A stretch of 45,529 nucleotides of DNA. It comes from JAHJTW01 sp964545545. Its GTDB lineage: Bacteria; Krumholzibacteriota; Krumholzibacteriia; LZORAL124-64-63. This document shows, piece after piece, positions 15,495 through 24,286 of this stretch (positions are counted from its first letter, which is position 1; every line of letters begins with the position of its first letter). The notes below the pieces were generated by a model. It was not told the DNA's origin, did not search any database, and worked only from the letters and a program-made list of their open reading frames with translations. The stretch covers positions 1-45,529 of the forward strand of contig CAZJGK010000017.1 in assembly GCA_964545545.1 (NCBI GenBank). Reading direction: 5' to 3'. Made by a program: the position numbers and the translations under genes.

Positions 15495-18400
15495 CTACAT
15501 ATTCCGCCGGTACTGTCCCCCCACATGGTACAGGGCATCGGAAATCTGTCCCAAGGAGCAGAATTTGGCCGCCTCCATCATGGCCGCGAAGGTGTTTTCG
15601 TGCTCCACGGCCACGCGCCGCAATTCAGCCAGGGCCGCGGACGCCGGTTCCCGGTTGCGTTTCCGGAACGCCTCCAGACTGGTGATGGCGAATTCCTTTT
15701 CCTGCTCCGTGCTGCGGATCACTTCCCGGGGAATGATGGTGGGCGAACCCTTGGGATCCAGGTAGGTGTTGACCCCGATCAGCGGCAGCTCCCCGGTATG
15801 TTTGCGCTGTTCGTACACCATGGACTCTTCCTGGATCTTGGTCCGCTGGTACATACGCTCCATGGAGCCCAGCACGCCGCCCCGCTCGCTCAGCGACAGG
15901 AACTCCTGCAACACCGCTTCTTCCACCAGGTCGGTCAACTCCTCGATGATGAACGCGCCCTGCAGGGGGTTCTCGTTCCTGGCCAGCCCCAGCTCCTTGT
16001 TGATGATCAGCTGGATGGCCATGGCCCGGCGCACCGATTCCTCGGTCGGCGTGGTGATGGCCTCGTCGTAGGCATTGGTGTGCAGGGAGTTGCAGTTGTC
16101 GTAGATGGCGTACAGGGCCTGCAGCGTGGTGCGGATGTCGTTGAAGGCGATCTCCTGGGCGTGCAGGCTGCGGCCCGAAGTCTGGATGTGATACTTCAAC
16201 TTCTGGCTGCGCTCGTTGCCGCCGTAGAGCTTGCCCAGGGCCTTGGCCCAGATACGCCGCGCCACCCGGCCCATGACCGAGTACTCGGGATCCATGCCGT
16301 TGCTGAAGAAGAACGACAGGTTGGGCGCGAAGCTGTCGATGGCCATGCCGCGCGACAGGTAGTACTCGACGAAGGTGAATCCGTTGGCCAGGGTCAGCGC
16401 CAGCTGGGTGAGGGGATTGGCGCCGGCCTCGGCAATGTGATAGCCGCTGATGGAAACCGAATAGAAGTTGCGCACCTGGTGATCGATGAAATACTGCTGG
16501 ATGTCCCCCATCATGCGCAGGGCGAACTCGGTGGAGAAGATGCAGGTGTTCTGGGCCTGGTCCTCCTTGAGAATGTCCGCCTGAACCGTGCCGCGCACGG
16601 CCGACATGGTCTCGGCCTTGATTTTTTCGTACACCTCGCGCGGCAGCACCTGGTCGCCGCTGACCCCCAGCAACATCAGGCCCAGGCCGTCGTTGCCCTC
16701 GGGCAGCTCACCCTGATAGGTCGGGCGCGCCGCACCCATGGCCTGGTAGATCGCGGCGATCTTCGCCTCGGTGGCGGCCTCCAGCCCGTGGGCCCGGATA
16801 TACTTCTCACAACCCTGATCGATGGCCGCGTTCATGAAGAACGCCAGCATCATGGGCGCCGGGCCGTTGATGGTCATGGACACCGAGGTCTTGGGATCGG
16901 CCAGATCGAACCCCGAGTACAATTTCTTGGCGTCATCCACCGTGGCGATCGACACCCCGCTGTTGCCGACCTTGCCGAAGATGTCCGGCCGGCGGTCGGG
17001 ATCCTCCCCGTAAAGCGTCACCGAATCGAACGCCGTGGACAACCGCGCCGCCGGCATCCCCAGCGAGACGTAGTGGAACCGGTGGTTGGTCCGCTCCGGA
17101 CCGCCCTCGCCGGCAAACATCCTCGTGGGGTCCTCCCCTTCCCGCTTGAGGGGAAACACCCCGGCGGCGAAGGGGAAAAAACCGGGCACGTTCTCCGTCA
17201 ACTGCCAGCGCAGGATCTCGCCCCAGTCGCGGTACCGGGGCAAACTGACCTTGGGAATGCGCGACCCGCTCAAGGACTCGCCGAACAGGTCCTGCTCGAT
17301 GGTCCGGGTGCGCACCCGGAACACGTACTTGTCGGCGCGGTATCGCGCCTTGAGCTGCGGCCAGTCCCGCAATTTCCGACGACAATCGCTGTCCAGCTTG
17401 TCGGTCAATTCCGTGTAAAGCGCAATCAGTTCACCCAGGTATTCCGGGTCGCCGGTCCGGGATTCCAGCACCGGCAGGACGGCATCATGGGCCTCAACGT
17501 CACCGCGGGCGCCACAGATCACGCCCCACAACTGGTAGAGACGGGTGGCCAGGGCGCTCTGGCTCGCGGTGAACCGGTCATAGCGGCGGCTGGCCTCGAC
17601 GATTTCCGCCAGGTAGCGCACCCGGTCCGGCGGGATGACGAAGTTGCGCGTCGTCATGGCCCGGGTGAGGGTGAACTGGGAGGCAAGATCGGCCCCCGTC
17701 TTGCGCACGATGGTATCCATGATGGCCCGGTAAAGATGGTTCATCCCGGGGTCGTTGAACTGCGAGGCGATGGTCCCGAAAATGGGCAGATCCTCTTCCG
17801 TGCCCGTGAACAGGTTGTGGTTGCGTCGGTACTGCTTGCGCACGTCGCGCAGGGCGTCCAGCGAGCCGCGATGATCGAACTTGTTGATGGCGATCAGATC
17901 GGCGAAGTCCAGCATGTCGATTTTTTCGAGCTGGGTGGCCGCGCCGTACTCGGCGGTCATCACGTACAGGGAAACGTCGGAATGATCGGTGATCTCCGTA
18001 TCGCTCTGGCCGATGCCGCTGGTCTCGACGATCACCAGGTCAAACCCCGCCGCCTGGCAGATCTCGATGCTGTGACGCACGTAGTGGGACAGGGCCAGGT
18101 TGGATTGCCGCGTGGCGAGCGACCGCATGTAGACCCGCGGATCGTCGATGGCGTTCATGCGGATACGGTCGCCCAGCAAGGCACCGCCGCTGCGCCGTCG
18201 CGAGGGATCCACCGAGACGATGGCCACGGTCTTGCCCTGAAAATCGTGCAGGAACCGACGCACCAACTCGTCCACCAGGGAGGATTTGCCTGCCCCGCCG
18301 GTACCGGTGATGCCCAGCACGGGAATGACCTTGTCGGGGTGCCGGATCGAGGCCAAGGTGGCCATGAGTTCATCCTCGCGCTCCGGCGCGTTCTCCGCCA

Positions 18401-18944
18401 GGGAGACCATGCGCCCCAGGGCCCGCGGATCCCGCGCGGCCAGTCCGGCCAGCAGGGCGCCCGGATCCTCCTGCTTCCCCACGGGAAAATCACACTGGCG
18501 CAGGACCTCGTTGATCATGCCCTGCAGACCCAGCTCACGGCCGTCGTCCGGGGAAAAGATGCGGTCGATGCCGTAGGCCTGCAGCTCCTCGATCTCCCGG
18601 GGCAAAATGGTGCCCCCGCCGCCGGCGAAGATCCGGATCCTGACCCCGGCCTCCTTGATCAGATCAAACATGTATTTCAGGAATTCCACATGGCCGCCCT
18701 GGTAGCTCGTGACGGCGATGCCCTGGGCGTCTTCCTGGATGGCGCAGTTCACGATCTCCTGGACCGACCGGTTGTGCCCCAGATGGATCACCTCGGCCCC
18801 GCTGGCCTGCAGGATACGGCGCATGATGTTGATGGCCGCATCGTGACCGTCGAAGAGGGAAGCCGCCGTCACGATGCGAACGTGATTCTCGGGACGGTAG
18901 GGCTTGGGCTCGGGATGGGATACCGGCGAAGTTGTTGCTGACAT
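15495..18944 (-). CDS. icmF: Fused isobutyryl-CoA mutase IcmF
   Basis: A 1149-residue adenosylcobalamin enzyme that interconverts isobutyryl-CoA and n-butyryl-CoA, with its own chaperone built in. Domain order fits IcmF. The B12-binding domain occupies about residues 20-150, with LFDGHDAAINIM supplying the DxH cobalt-ligand motif. A MeaB-like GTPase follows: Walker A GTGGAGKS 214-221, then VDPSRRRSGGALLGDR, ETSGIGQSD and AINKFD. The mutase barrel starts near residue 590, with RFHYVSLGMPAARLSTAFDS and SVSISGYHIAEAGANP. Plain methylmalonyl-CoA mutases lack the central GTPase. It probably serves valine or branched-chain acid catabolism. AGAGGAAG precedes the ATG; the gene stands alone. Confidence 0.95.
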   Translation of the reverse strand: MSATTSPVSHPEPKPYRPENHVRIVTAASLFDGHDAAINIMRRILQASGAEVIHLGHNRSVQEIVNCAIQEDAQGIAVTSYQGGHVEFLKYMFDLIKEAGVRIRIFAGGGGTILPREIEELQAYGIDRIFSPDDGRELGLQGMINEVLRQCDFPVGKQEDPGALLAGLAARDPRALGRMVSLAENAPEREDELMATLASIRHPDKVIPVLGITGTGGAGKSSLVDELVRRFLHDFQGKTVAIVSVDPSRRRSGGALLGDRIRMNAIDDPRVYMRSLATRQSNLALSHYVRHSIEICQAAGFDLVIVETSGIGQSDTEITDHSDVSLYVMTAEYGAATQLEKIDMLDFADLIAINKFDHRGSLDALRDVRKQYRRNHNLFTGTEEDLPIFGTIASQFNDPGMNHLYRAIMDTIVRKTGADLASQFTLTRAMTTRNFVIPPDRVRYLAEIVEASRRYDRFTASQSALATRLYQLWGVICGARGDVEAHDAVLPVLESRTGDPEYLGELIALYTELTDKLDSDCRRKLRDWPQLKARYRADKYVFRVRTRTIEQDLFGESLSGSRIPKVSLPRYRDWGEILRWQLTENVPGFFPFAAGVFPLKREGEDPTRMFAGEGGPERTNHRFHYVSLGMPAARLSTAFDSVTLYGEDPDRRPDIFGKVGNSGVSIATVDDAKKLYSGFDLADPKTSVSMTINGPAPMMLAFFMNAAIDQGCEKYIRAHGLEAATEAKIAAIYQAMGAARPTYQGELPEGNDGLGLMLLGVSGDQVLPREVYEKIKAETMSAVRGTVQADILKEDQAQNTCIFSTEFALRMMGDIQQYFIDHQVRNFYSVSISGYHIAEAGANPLTQLALTLANGFTFVEYYLSRGMAIDSFAPNLSFFFSNGMDPEYSVMGRVARRIWAKALGKLYGGNERSQKLKYHIQTSGRSLHAQEIAFNDIRTTLQALYAIYDNCNSLHTNAYDEAITTPTEESVRRAMAIQLIINKELGLARNENPLQGAFIIEELTDLVEEAVLQEFLSLSERGGVLGSMERMYQRTKIQEESMVYEQRKHTGELPLIGVNTYLDPKGSPTIIPREVIRSTEQEKEFAITSLEAFRKRNREPASAALAELRRVAVEHENTFAAMMEAAKFCSLGQISDALYHVGGQYRRNM

Positions 18945-19066
18945 GGTCTTCCTCTGTCAGGGATTGGGGTAGCCAAATGACAGGGCAAATGGGAAGATCA
19001 CCCCGTCAAGCGCTCCACAAAGGTAACACATGGTCCCCGGCGGGGGCAATTTGCCGAAAGGGAATC

Positions 19067-19543
19067 ATGAATCGCCCCACGCTTTGGAAAACCACCTCCT
19101 GGCTGCGCCTGTTCGCCATGTGGAAAATCCCCCTGATCGCTGCGGTCCGTCCCCGCGTCCTGGCCCTGGACAACCGGGAATGCATCATCCGGATTCCGTG
19201 CAATTTCTTTACCCGCAACCATCTGCGCAGCCTTTATTTCGGAGCTCTGAGCATCGGGGCTGATCTGGCCGGCGGCCTGATCATCATGGACATGATCCGA
19301 CGGCGCCGCTCCCGCGTGACATTTTTGTTCAAGGACTTCCACGCGGATTTCCTCAAGCGGGCCGAAGGCGCCACCATCTTCACCTGCAGGGACGGGGAAA
19401 TGCTTGAAGGCCTGTTGAATCAGGCCGAGCTGGACGGGGAGCGCCAGGAAGGAACCGTGCGGGTCACGGCCACCTGCCCGGACAAACTGGGCGACGAACC
19501 TGTGGCCGAATTTCGGCTGACCATCAGCATGAAAAAGCGTTGA
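19067..19543 (+). CDS. DUF4442 hot-dog-fold protein (putative thioesterase)
   Basis: A 158-residue protein with the DUF4442 pattern: NRECIIRIPCNFFTRNHLRSLYFGALSIGADLAGG (in one segment near residues 40-75) matches the conserved N-x-S/FG-A-L-x-x-A-D hot-dog helix of PaaI-like thioesterases. A canonical catalytic Asp/Glu is not certain. ATG 19067 follows a purine-rich AAAGGGA. The gene is divergent from icmF with 122 bp between them, so a role in acyl-CoA handling is possible but unproven. Confidence 0.7.
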   Translation: MNRPTLWKTTSWLRLFAMWKIPLIAAVRPRVLALDNRECIIRIPCNFFTRNHLRSLYFGALSIGADLAGGLIIMDMIRRRRSRVTFLFKDFHADFLKRAEGATIFTCRDGEMLEGLLNQAELDGERQEGTVRVTATCPDKLGDEPVAEFRLTISMKKR

Positions 19544-19561
19544 CCCGACCGCTGCGTTTGT

Positions 19562-19834
19562 TCAGATCCCAACGATTTTGCACGCCAGCCCGCCCAGGAC
19601 GATCACCGGCAGAGCCAGGAAAATCAGCCCCAGCGGCACCAGGGTGACGACCAGGCCGCCAAAGATCAGGGCCAGGGGCAAAAAGATCACCAGGGCCAGC
19701 AACCCCTTGCTCAGGAAAAAAACCAGCTTCAGCGGCAACAGCACCATGGCAAAGACGAATTTCAGGAGCAACAACCCCACGCTCAGGACCACCGTGAGAA
19801 TCATCAATCCAACAATGACGTCTAGAAAAAACAT
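19562..19834 (-). CDS. Small hydrophobic membrane protein, unknown function
   Basis: A 90-residue protein that is almost wholly hydrophobic, with three likely membrane helices (about residues 3-25, 30-50 and 52-85) and very few charged residues. No family is recognised. The ATG at 19834 follows GGGGAGAAAG at usable spacing; the in-frame extension upstream to 19903 is hydrophilic and looks spurious. It is convergent with the DUF4442 gene (19 bp apart). The start and the coding status are reasonably supported by the clean membrane pattern. Confidence 0.6.
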   Translation of the reverse strand: MFFLDVIVGLMILTVVLSVGLLLLKFVFAMVLLPLKLVFFLSKGLLALVIFLPLALIFGGLVVTLVPLGLIFLALPVIVLGGLACKIVGI

Positions 19835-20017
19835 GATCACTTTCTCCCCGGAATCATTTGGGCCGCACCAACGCGACCATGACGAATGATACGCTTGATT
19901 CACACCCAGGTTTCAAACCTCTTGTCACCATCATACCCCGGTGCCTGAAAAATATTCAGCGTAGGTTCTTCAGTTTGTTTGGGATAAATGAATCATCATA
20001 CCCATACCACAAATTTC

Positions 20018-20047
20018 TGGACATTATTGATCATTAAATGCTATAAT
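20018..20047 (+). promoter_or_regulatory. Strong sigma-70-like promoter in a region without protein genes
   Basis: TGGACA (20018-20023) and a perfect TATAAT (20042-20047) are 18 bp apart. The predicted start (about 20053-20055) coincides with the first base of the 12-bp stem described next. No plus-strand protein gene follows for 8.6 kb. Confidence 0.55.
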
Positions 20048-20053
20048 ATGAAC

Positions 20054-20142
20054 ATAGCTGCTTCATTGGCGACAGCTCCCGGGGATTTGGAAGCTCGCGC
20101 ACTTCAATCCTTAAATTCCGGGTAGACCTTTGAAGCAGCTAT
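20054..20142 (+). ncRNA. Candidate structured small RNA
   Basis: A perfect 12-bp closing stem pairs ATAGCTGCTTCA (20054-20065) with TGAAGCAGCTAT (20131-20142). Inside it, CCCGG (20078-20082) pairs with CCGGG (20118-20122), GGATT (20083-20087) with AATCC (20106-20110), and GAAG (20090-20093) with CTTC (20102-20105) around an 8-nt loop. All helices nest into one long arm with a 12/8 internal loop. A promoter sits at the right distance. Possible 3' ends are a GGGGA/TCCCC hairpin (20189-20201) followed by a weak T tract, or the hairpin at 20239-20266. It does not match an RNA family I recognise. Confidence 0.45.
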
Positions 20143-20230
20143 ATATTCATCAATCTGCATGATACCACAGCCCATCGCCAAGATCAACGGGGAAGCTCCC
20201 CTTCCGGAATTTTCAACACGGGACCTGCGG

Positions 20231-20266
20231 GAAAAATCAGCCGGGCGACCCTGAGGCCGCCCGGCT
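20231..20266 (-). terminator. Rho-independent terminator after the M16 genes
   Basis: A 9-bp perfect stem (AGCCGGGCG 20239-20247 and CGCCCGGCT 20258-20266) is followed on the minus strand by GATTTTTC. It lies 20 bp past the stop of the M16 gene. On the plus strand the tail is TTGTTATATT, so it could also end the candidate small RNA. Confidence 0.75.
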
Positions 20267-20287
20267 TGTTATATTCTCGGACTTGTT

Positions 20288-22417
20288 TTAGCGCTTGAAC
20301 AGGCTCATGTCCACCTTGGGATTGGCCTGGAAATCCTGCACGGTGATGGTCCCGAACAGTTCGTCGTCGTAGGTAAGGCGCATGGTCTTGGGCATGGTGA
20401 ACCCACCAACCTGCATGTAGTCAACCACATGGACCTTCTGCGTCACCGGCGCCTGGGTCAGAGGCGAAATCCCCGGCGATTGAACCAGAACCACACTGTT
20501 GTCCGCAGCGTTCAGGAAGAAGATCTGGTAGCTGTCCCCCACACCGCTGACATGCACGGGATTGCACATGACGCCTTCAGCCTTGGTGGGGGGCAAGGCC
20601 TGACACTGGAACTTGTCCAGGTGCGAAAACACCCCGACCGTGTCGTTGAGAATGTCGTCTTTGGCCGACTTCAGGGTTTTGGCGTCCATGTCCTTGTTCC
20701 CCATGGGCCCGGTGGCCCAACCGGTATCGCCGGCCAGCACCGAAGTCATGGTCCCGAACGGAGTCTTCTGCACGGTGTAGACCTTGTCCGGATAAACCAC
20801 CGTTTTCTCGATGGTGAACACCATGTCCATGCCCTGGATGGTGGCCGCCAGTTCGGACTTGTCGTAGAAGGATTTCAGACCGGTAAAGAGAGCGGCTCCT
20901 CCGGCGTGTTTTCGCGCGGCTTTCATCAGCTTCATACCCTGGGCCAGGGATTCGGGCGTGGCGTCGGGAATCTCCAAGGTCGGCTCGGGAATGGTGATGT
21001 CCACCATGTTCACCGGACCGAAGGTGCTGAAATTCCCATCCCAGTCCTTGTAATCGCCCACAGCCAGGATGGTCATCTGATCGGGTTTCCAGACGGCCTG
21101 ACAAGCCTTGAGAACCTCATCGGCCGTGATGTTCCGCACCTGATCCTGGTACTTCTGCAGGAAGTCCGCAGGATAACCGTAGCGCTCGAACATGACCATG
21201 CGCTTGAGGATTTCGGCCTTGGTGTCGAACTTGAAGACCTCGGAATTCAAGATCCCGTCCTTGGCCTGGGCCAATTCCTCGGCAGTGACCGGTGCGGTCA
21301 CCATTTTCTTGATCTCATCCAATACGCCTGAGGCGGCTTTCTGGCTGGACTCGGTTTTGGTCATGGCAAACGCCATGAACAGACCCGGAAAACGAAATCC
21401 GGTGCCGGGGCTGCTGCCCACCGAATAAGCCAAACCCTGGCGGCTGCGGATTTCGTTGAACAGGCGGGTCGAGAAGCCGCCGCCAAGGATCCGGTTGCCC
21501 ACCATCACGCCGGCGTAATAGGGACTGTCGGCACGGATACCCTTGTGCCCCATGATCACCGTCGTCTGGGTCAGGTCCGGCTGGTCCACAACATTCACGG
21601 TGCGCGGCAGGTCGGGAATCTCCGGATCGGGCGGCAGCGCCACCGTGGCCCGCGACCAACCGGTGAAAGCGGTCTTGATCAGGTCGATCATGTTCTGGGT
21701 CTGGAAGTCGCCGGTGACCACCAGGTACATCCGGTCCGGATGGAACCAGGCGTCGTGGAAATCGATCATGTCCTGGCGGGTAACCGCAGCAATGGTGCTG
21801 TATTCCGGGTAACGGGCCAGGGGATGGTCCTTGCCGAACACAACCACCATGGCCTCGCGCCGGGCGATGGTCATGGGGTCGTCGTTGCGCCGGCTGATTC
21901 CGGCCTTCTGCTGCTCCTTGGCGAGCTTGATCTTGTCGGCGGGAAATTCAGGGTTGCGCAGGATGTCGGCCAGCAGGTCCAGGCCCAGCTGGGTATCCTC
22001 CTTGAGGGTCGAAACACTCGCCCCGCCGTCGGTCTGCCCGATCCAGGTCTCCACGGACATGCCCCGCGACTCGACCATCTCGTCGATCTCGTCCCCGGGG
22101 TGGGTGGCGGTCCCGCCGCTGCGCATGACCGTTCCGGTCATGGAGGCCAAGCCGGTCTTACCGGCCGGATCGTAAATGCTGCCCACATCGATGGTGGCGT
22201 CCAGTTCCACCAGAGGCAGTTCATGGTCCTCGGCCAGGTAAAGAACCATGCCGTTGTCCAGCTCAACGCGCTGGTAATCGGGCATCTGTATCTTGTGAAG
22301 CTGGGGGACTTTGATCTTCTCCCAGGGTTTCTTGGCCAGGGAGGATCCAGGCGCCGTCAGCACCACGACCATAAGCATCAGGATCGCAATCCCCGGCAGG
22401 GTCTTCATTCGCTTCAT
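20288..22417 (-). CDS. M16-family peptidase-like protein, catalytically degenerate, with C-terminal LolA-like extension
   Basis: A 709-residue exported protein (signal peptide about 1-29, ending SSLAKK). The first ~450 residues follow the M16B double-domain fold (VELDNGMVLYLAEDHELPL, then RSRQGLAYSVGSSPG). The zinc motif HxxEH is lost: the corresponding stretch is GLASMTGTVMRSGG, with Ser92, Gly95 and Thr96 at the ligand positions. About 240 extra C-terminal residues resemble an outer-membrane lipoprotein carrier (LolA-like) fold, judged from strand pattern only. Non-catalytic M16 partners normally pair with an active subunit, here encoded 46 bp upstream. ATG 22417 follows AAAGGAATTGAC. Confidence 0.85.
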   Translation of the reverse strand: MKRMKTLPGIAILMLMVVVLTAPGSSLAKKPWEKIKVPQLHKIQMPDYQRVELDNGMVLYLAEDHELPLVELDATIDVGSIYDPAGKTGLASMTGTVMRSGGTATHPGDEIDEMVESRGMSVETWIGQTDGGASVSTLKEDTQLGLDLLADILRNPEFPADKIKLAKEQQKAGISRRNDDPMTIARREAMVVVFGKDHPLARYPEYSTIAAVTRQDMIDFHDAWFHPDRMYLVVTGDFQTQNMIDLIKTAFTGWSRATVALPPDPEIPDLPRTVNVVDQPDLTQTTVIMGHKGIRADSPYYAGVMVGNRILGGGFSTRLFNEIRSRQGLAYSVGSSPGTGFRFPGLFMAFAMTKTESSQKAASGVLDEIKKMVTAPVTAEELAQAKDGILNSEVFKFDTKAEILKRMVMFERYGYPADFLQKYQDQVRNITADEVLKACQAVWKPDQMTILAVGDYKDWDGNFSTFGPVNMVDITIPEPTLEIPDATPESLAQGMKLMKAARKHAGGAALFTGLKSFYDKSELAATIQGMDMVFTIEKTVVYPDKVYTVQKTPFGTMTSVLAGDTGWATGPMGNKDMDAKTLKSAKDDILNDTVGVFSHLDKFQCQALPPTKAEGVMCNPVHVSGVGDSYQIFFLNAADNSVVLVQSPGISPLTQAPVTQKVHVVDYMQVGGFTMPKTMRLTYDDELFGTITVQDFQANPKVDMSLFKR

Positions 22418-22463
22418 GTCAATTCCTTTCGGCTCCCGCCAGCGGCGGTGGGTCACCCGCTGG

Positions 22464-24131
22464 TCAGGATTCCTGATCCTGGGTCTTGATGATGGCGATG
22501 GTTCGGTTGCTGGGCTGGAAGATGTCGGCGGCAACCCGTTGGACGTCCTCTTTGGTCACACCCTGGATCCTGTTGACCTGATTGAACAACTGGCGCCAGT
22601 CACCGAAATAGGTCTGATACCAGGCAAGCTGGCTGGCCATGCCGCCGTTGCCCTCCAGGCCGCGAATGAAATCGGCCTTCGCGCGCTGCTTGACCGCGGC
22701 CAGTTCATCGGCGGTGATGCCATCGGACACGATATCCTTGATCTGGTCCTCGACAGCCACTTCCATGTCCGCGGCCGTCTTGCCCTTGACCGGCATGGCG
22801 AACACCAGCAGACCGGTGTCGTATTTCTGGCCCGGAAAACCGGGCATAGCCATGGCATTGACGGCAACCTTCTGTTCCTTGATCAGGTTTTTGTAAAGAC
22901 GACTGGTGCGGCCCTGGCCCAGGACATCGGCGATGACCTCGTAAACAGGCCAATCCGGATGCCGCACATTGTGGATGTGGTAACCGGCAATGAACAACGG
23001 CTGGCTGGGATCCTCCATGATGAACCGCTTCTCGCCCAGCTGCTTGGGCTCAAAAGTTTCCACCTCCGCAGGATGACCACCGGGAATGGCCGAGAAATAC
23101 TTTTTGGCGTATTTCTGCACATCCTGGAAATTCACATCGCCAACCACCGACACCACGATGTTCGACCCCACGTAATTGCGTTCGAAATAGGCCTGGCAGT
23201 CGGCACGGCTCATGTTCTGGAGATCCGACATATAGCCAATTGTGGAATGATGATAACCGTTGGCCATGAACATGAGATTCTCGAACTGCTCGATCAGGCG
23301 GCCGATGGGGTTGTTGTCCGTGCGCATGCGGCGCTCTTCGGTGACCGGCCCGTCCTTCTCCGTGTAGAACTCGCGGAATACCGGGTGCGCCATGCGGCTA
23401 CCCTCGAGGTAGGCCCATAATTCCAGGCGGTTGCTGGGCATGTTGTAGTGGTAGACCGTCACGTCGTTGGTGGTGTAGGCGTTCAGCCCGTTGCCGCCGT
23501 TGACCTCCACGATCTGCCCGTACTCGTTGGTCACCACGAACTTGCGCGCAGCGTCCTTGGCGTCCTCGAAGGCCTTCTGCTTGGCCGTGAAATCGGCTTC
23601 CATGGCCTTGGCCTTGTCCAGATAGAAAGCCAGGGCCGCCTGGGCCTCGGGACCCAGAGCGAAGTCCGCCGGCATGGTCTCGACTTCGGTGGTCAGCTTG
23701 TCGTAAGCATCGCGCTGGCCGGCGGGAATCCTCGCGGTCAGACTCTCGTACTCGGCCCGTACCGGTCTGATGTCCAGCCGGATTTTCTTGAACGCATCAA
23801 AGGCCGCATCCTCGATCACCATGGCCTTTTTTTCAGCGCCGTAGTTGTTGGTCCCGACCTCGGCGGTTCCCTTGAAAGCCATGTGCTCGAGAATGTGCGA
23901 AAGACCCGTGATACCCCGGACCTCTTTGGAACTGCCGACATTGACGAAAGTTCGGAAAGAAAACACGGGCACGTCGTGTTTTTCCAGGACCAGGAACCTG
24001 ACCCCGTTGTCCAGTGTGAATTCCTGGACCTGATTCTCGAGATCGAGATAGGTCTGCCCCAGGACGCTGCCGGCGCCCAGCACTACGGCCAGGACGGTCA
24101 GCACGGCAAGAAAGCGGTTTCTCAACGGCAT
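22464..24131 (-). CDS. M16-family zinc metallopeptidase, active subunit
   Basis: A 555-residue exported peptidase; the signal peptide (1-25) ends GSVLGQ. The inverted zinc motif HILEH occupies residues 79-83 in GLSHILEHMAFKGT. The third ligand should lie in FYTEKDGPVTEERR (E258 or nearby), about 175 residues later instead of the usual 72-77. The excess is a helical, Lys/Glu/Ala-rich insertion of about 120 residues (91-210) before NGGNGLNAYTTNDVT. The conserved C-terminal half (GQGRTSRLYKNL) is intact. It probably forms a periplasmic heterodimer with the degenerate M16 protein encoded next. GGAGG lies 5 nt before the ATG. Confidence 0.9.
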   Translation of the reverse strand: MPLRNRFLAVLTVLAVVLGAGSVLGQTYLDLENQVQEFTLDNGVRFLVLEKHDVPVFSFRTFVNVGSSKEVRGITGLSHILEHMAFKGTAEVGTNNYGAEKKAMVIEDAAFDAFKKIRLDIRPVRAEYESLTARIPAGQRDAYDKLTTEVETMPADFALGPEAQAALAFYLDKAKAMEADFTAKQKAFEDAKDAARKFVVTNEYGQIVEVNGGNGLNAYTTNDVTVYHYNMPSNRLELWAYLEGSRMAHPVFREFYTEKDGPVTEERRMRTDNNPIGRLIEQFENLMFMANGYHHSTIGYMSDLQNMSRADCQAYFERNYVGSNIVVSVVGDVNFQDVQKYAKKYFSAIPGGHPAEVETFEPKQLGEKRFIMEDPSQPLFIAGYHIHNVRHPDWPVYEVIADVLGQGRTSRLYKNLIKEQKVAVNAMAMPGFPGQKYDTGLLVFAMPVKGKTAADMEVAVEDQIKDIVSDGITADELAAVKQRAKADFIRGLEGNGGMASQLAWYQTYFGDWRQLFNQVNRIQGVTKEDVQRVAADIFQPSNRTIAIIKTQDQES

Positions 24132-24150
24132 GAAGGCCTCCGATGTCTTT

Positions 24151-24168
24151 GCCCCCGGCAAAGGGGGC
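24151..24168 (-). promoter_or_regulatory. Hairpin in the leader just upstream of the M16 ribosome site
   Basis: GCCCCC and GGGGGC arms enclose a 6-nt loop. A second hairpin with CCTGA/TCAGG arms occupies 24181-24201. Both lie between the mpg terminator and the M16 gene. They may influence initiation or messenger stability; no riboswitch is recognised. Confidence 0.35.
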
Positions 24169-24204
24169 CACACGAACACACCTGACCCGAAAAGGATCAG
24201 GAAC

Positions 24205-24236
24205 GAAAAATTGAAACAGCCCGGAGGGGGCGGGCT
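24205..24236 (-). terminator. Probable terminator after mpg
   Basis: On the minus strand AGCCCG and CGGGCT arms (24219-24236) enclose 6 bases and are followed by GTTTCAATTTTTCG. It lies 51 bp beyond the mpg stop and would separate the ABC/mpg operon from the M16 genes. Confidence 0.5.
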
Positions 24237-24286
24237 CATGTCATGCGGGGGATCGTCGACCAACCTAACGAAATCCGCATTTGCTG

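Noticed and set aside
15525..18941. A 1138-codon open frame on the plus strand opposite icmF
   Set aside because: It mirrors a fully motif-supported IcmF gene; its composition (Gly, His, Gln, Asp rich) is typical of antisense frames in GC-rich DNA.
18945..19066. A cobalamin riboswitch before icmF
   Set aside because: The 122-bp region is too short, and no B12-box-like sequence was seen.
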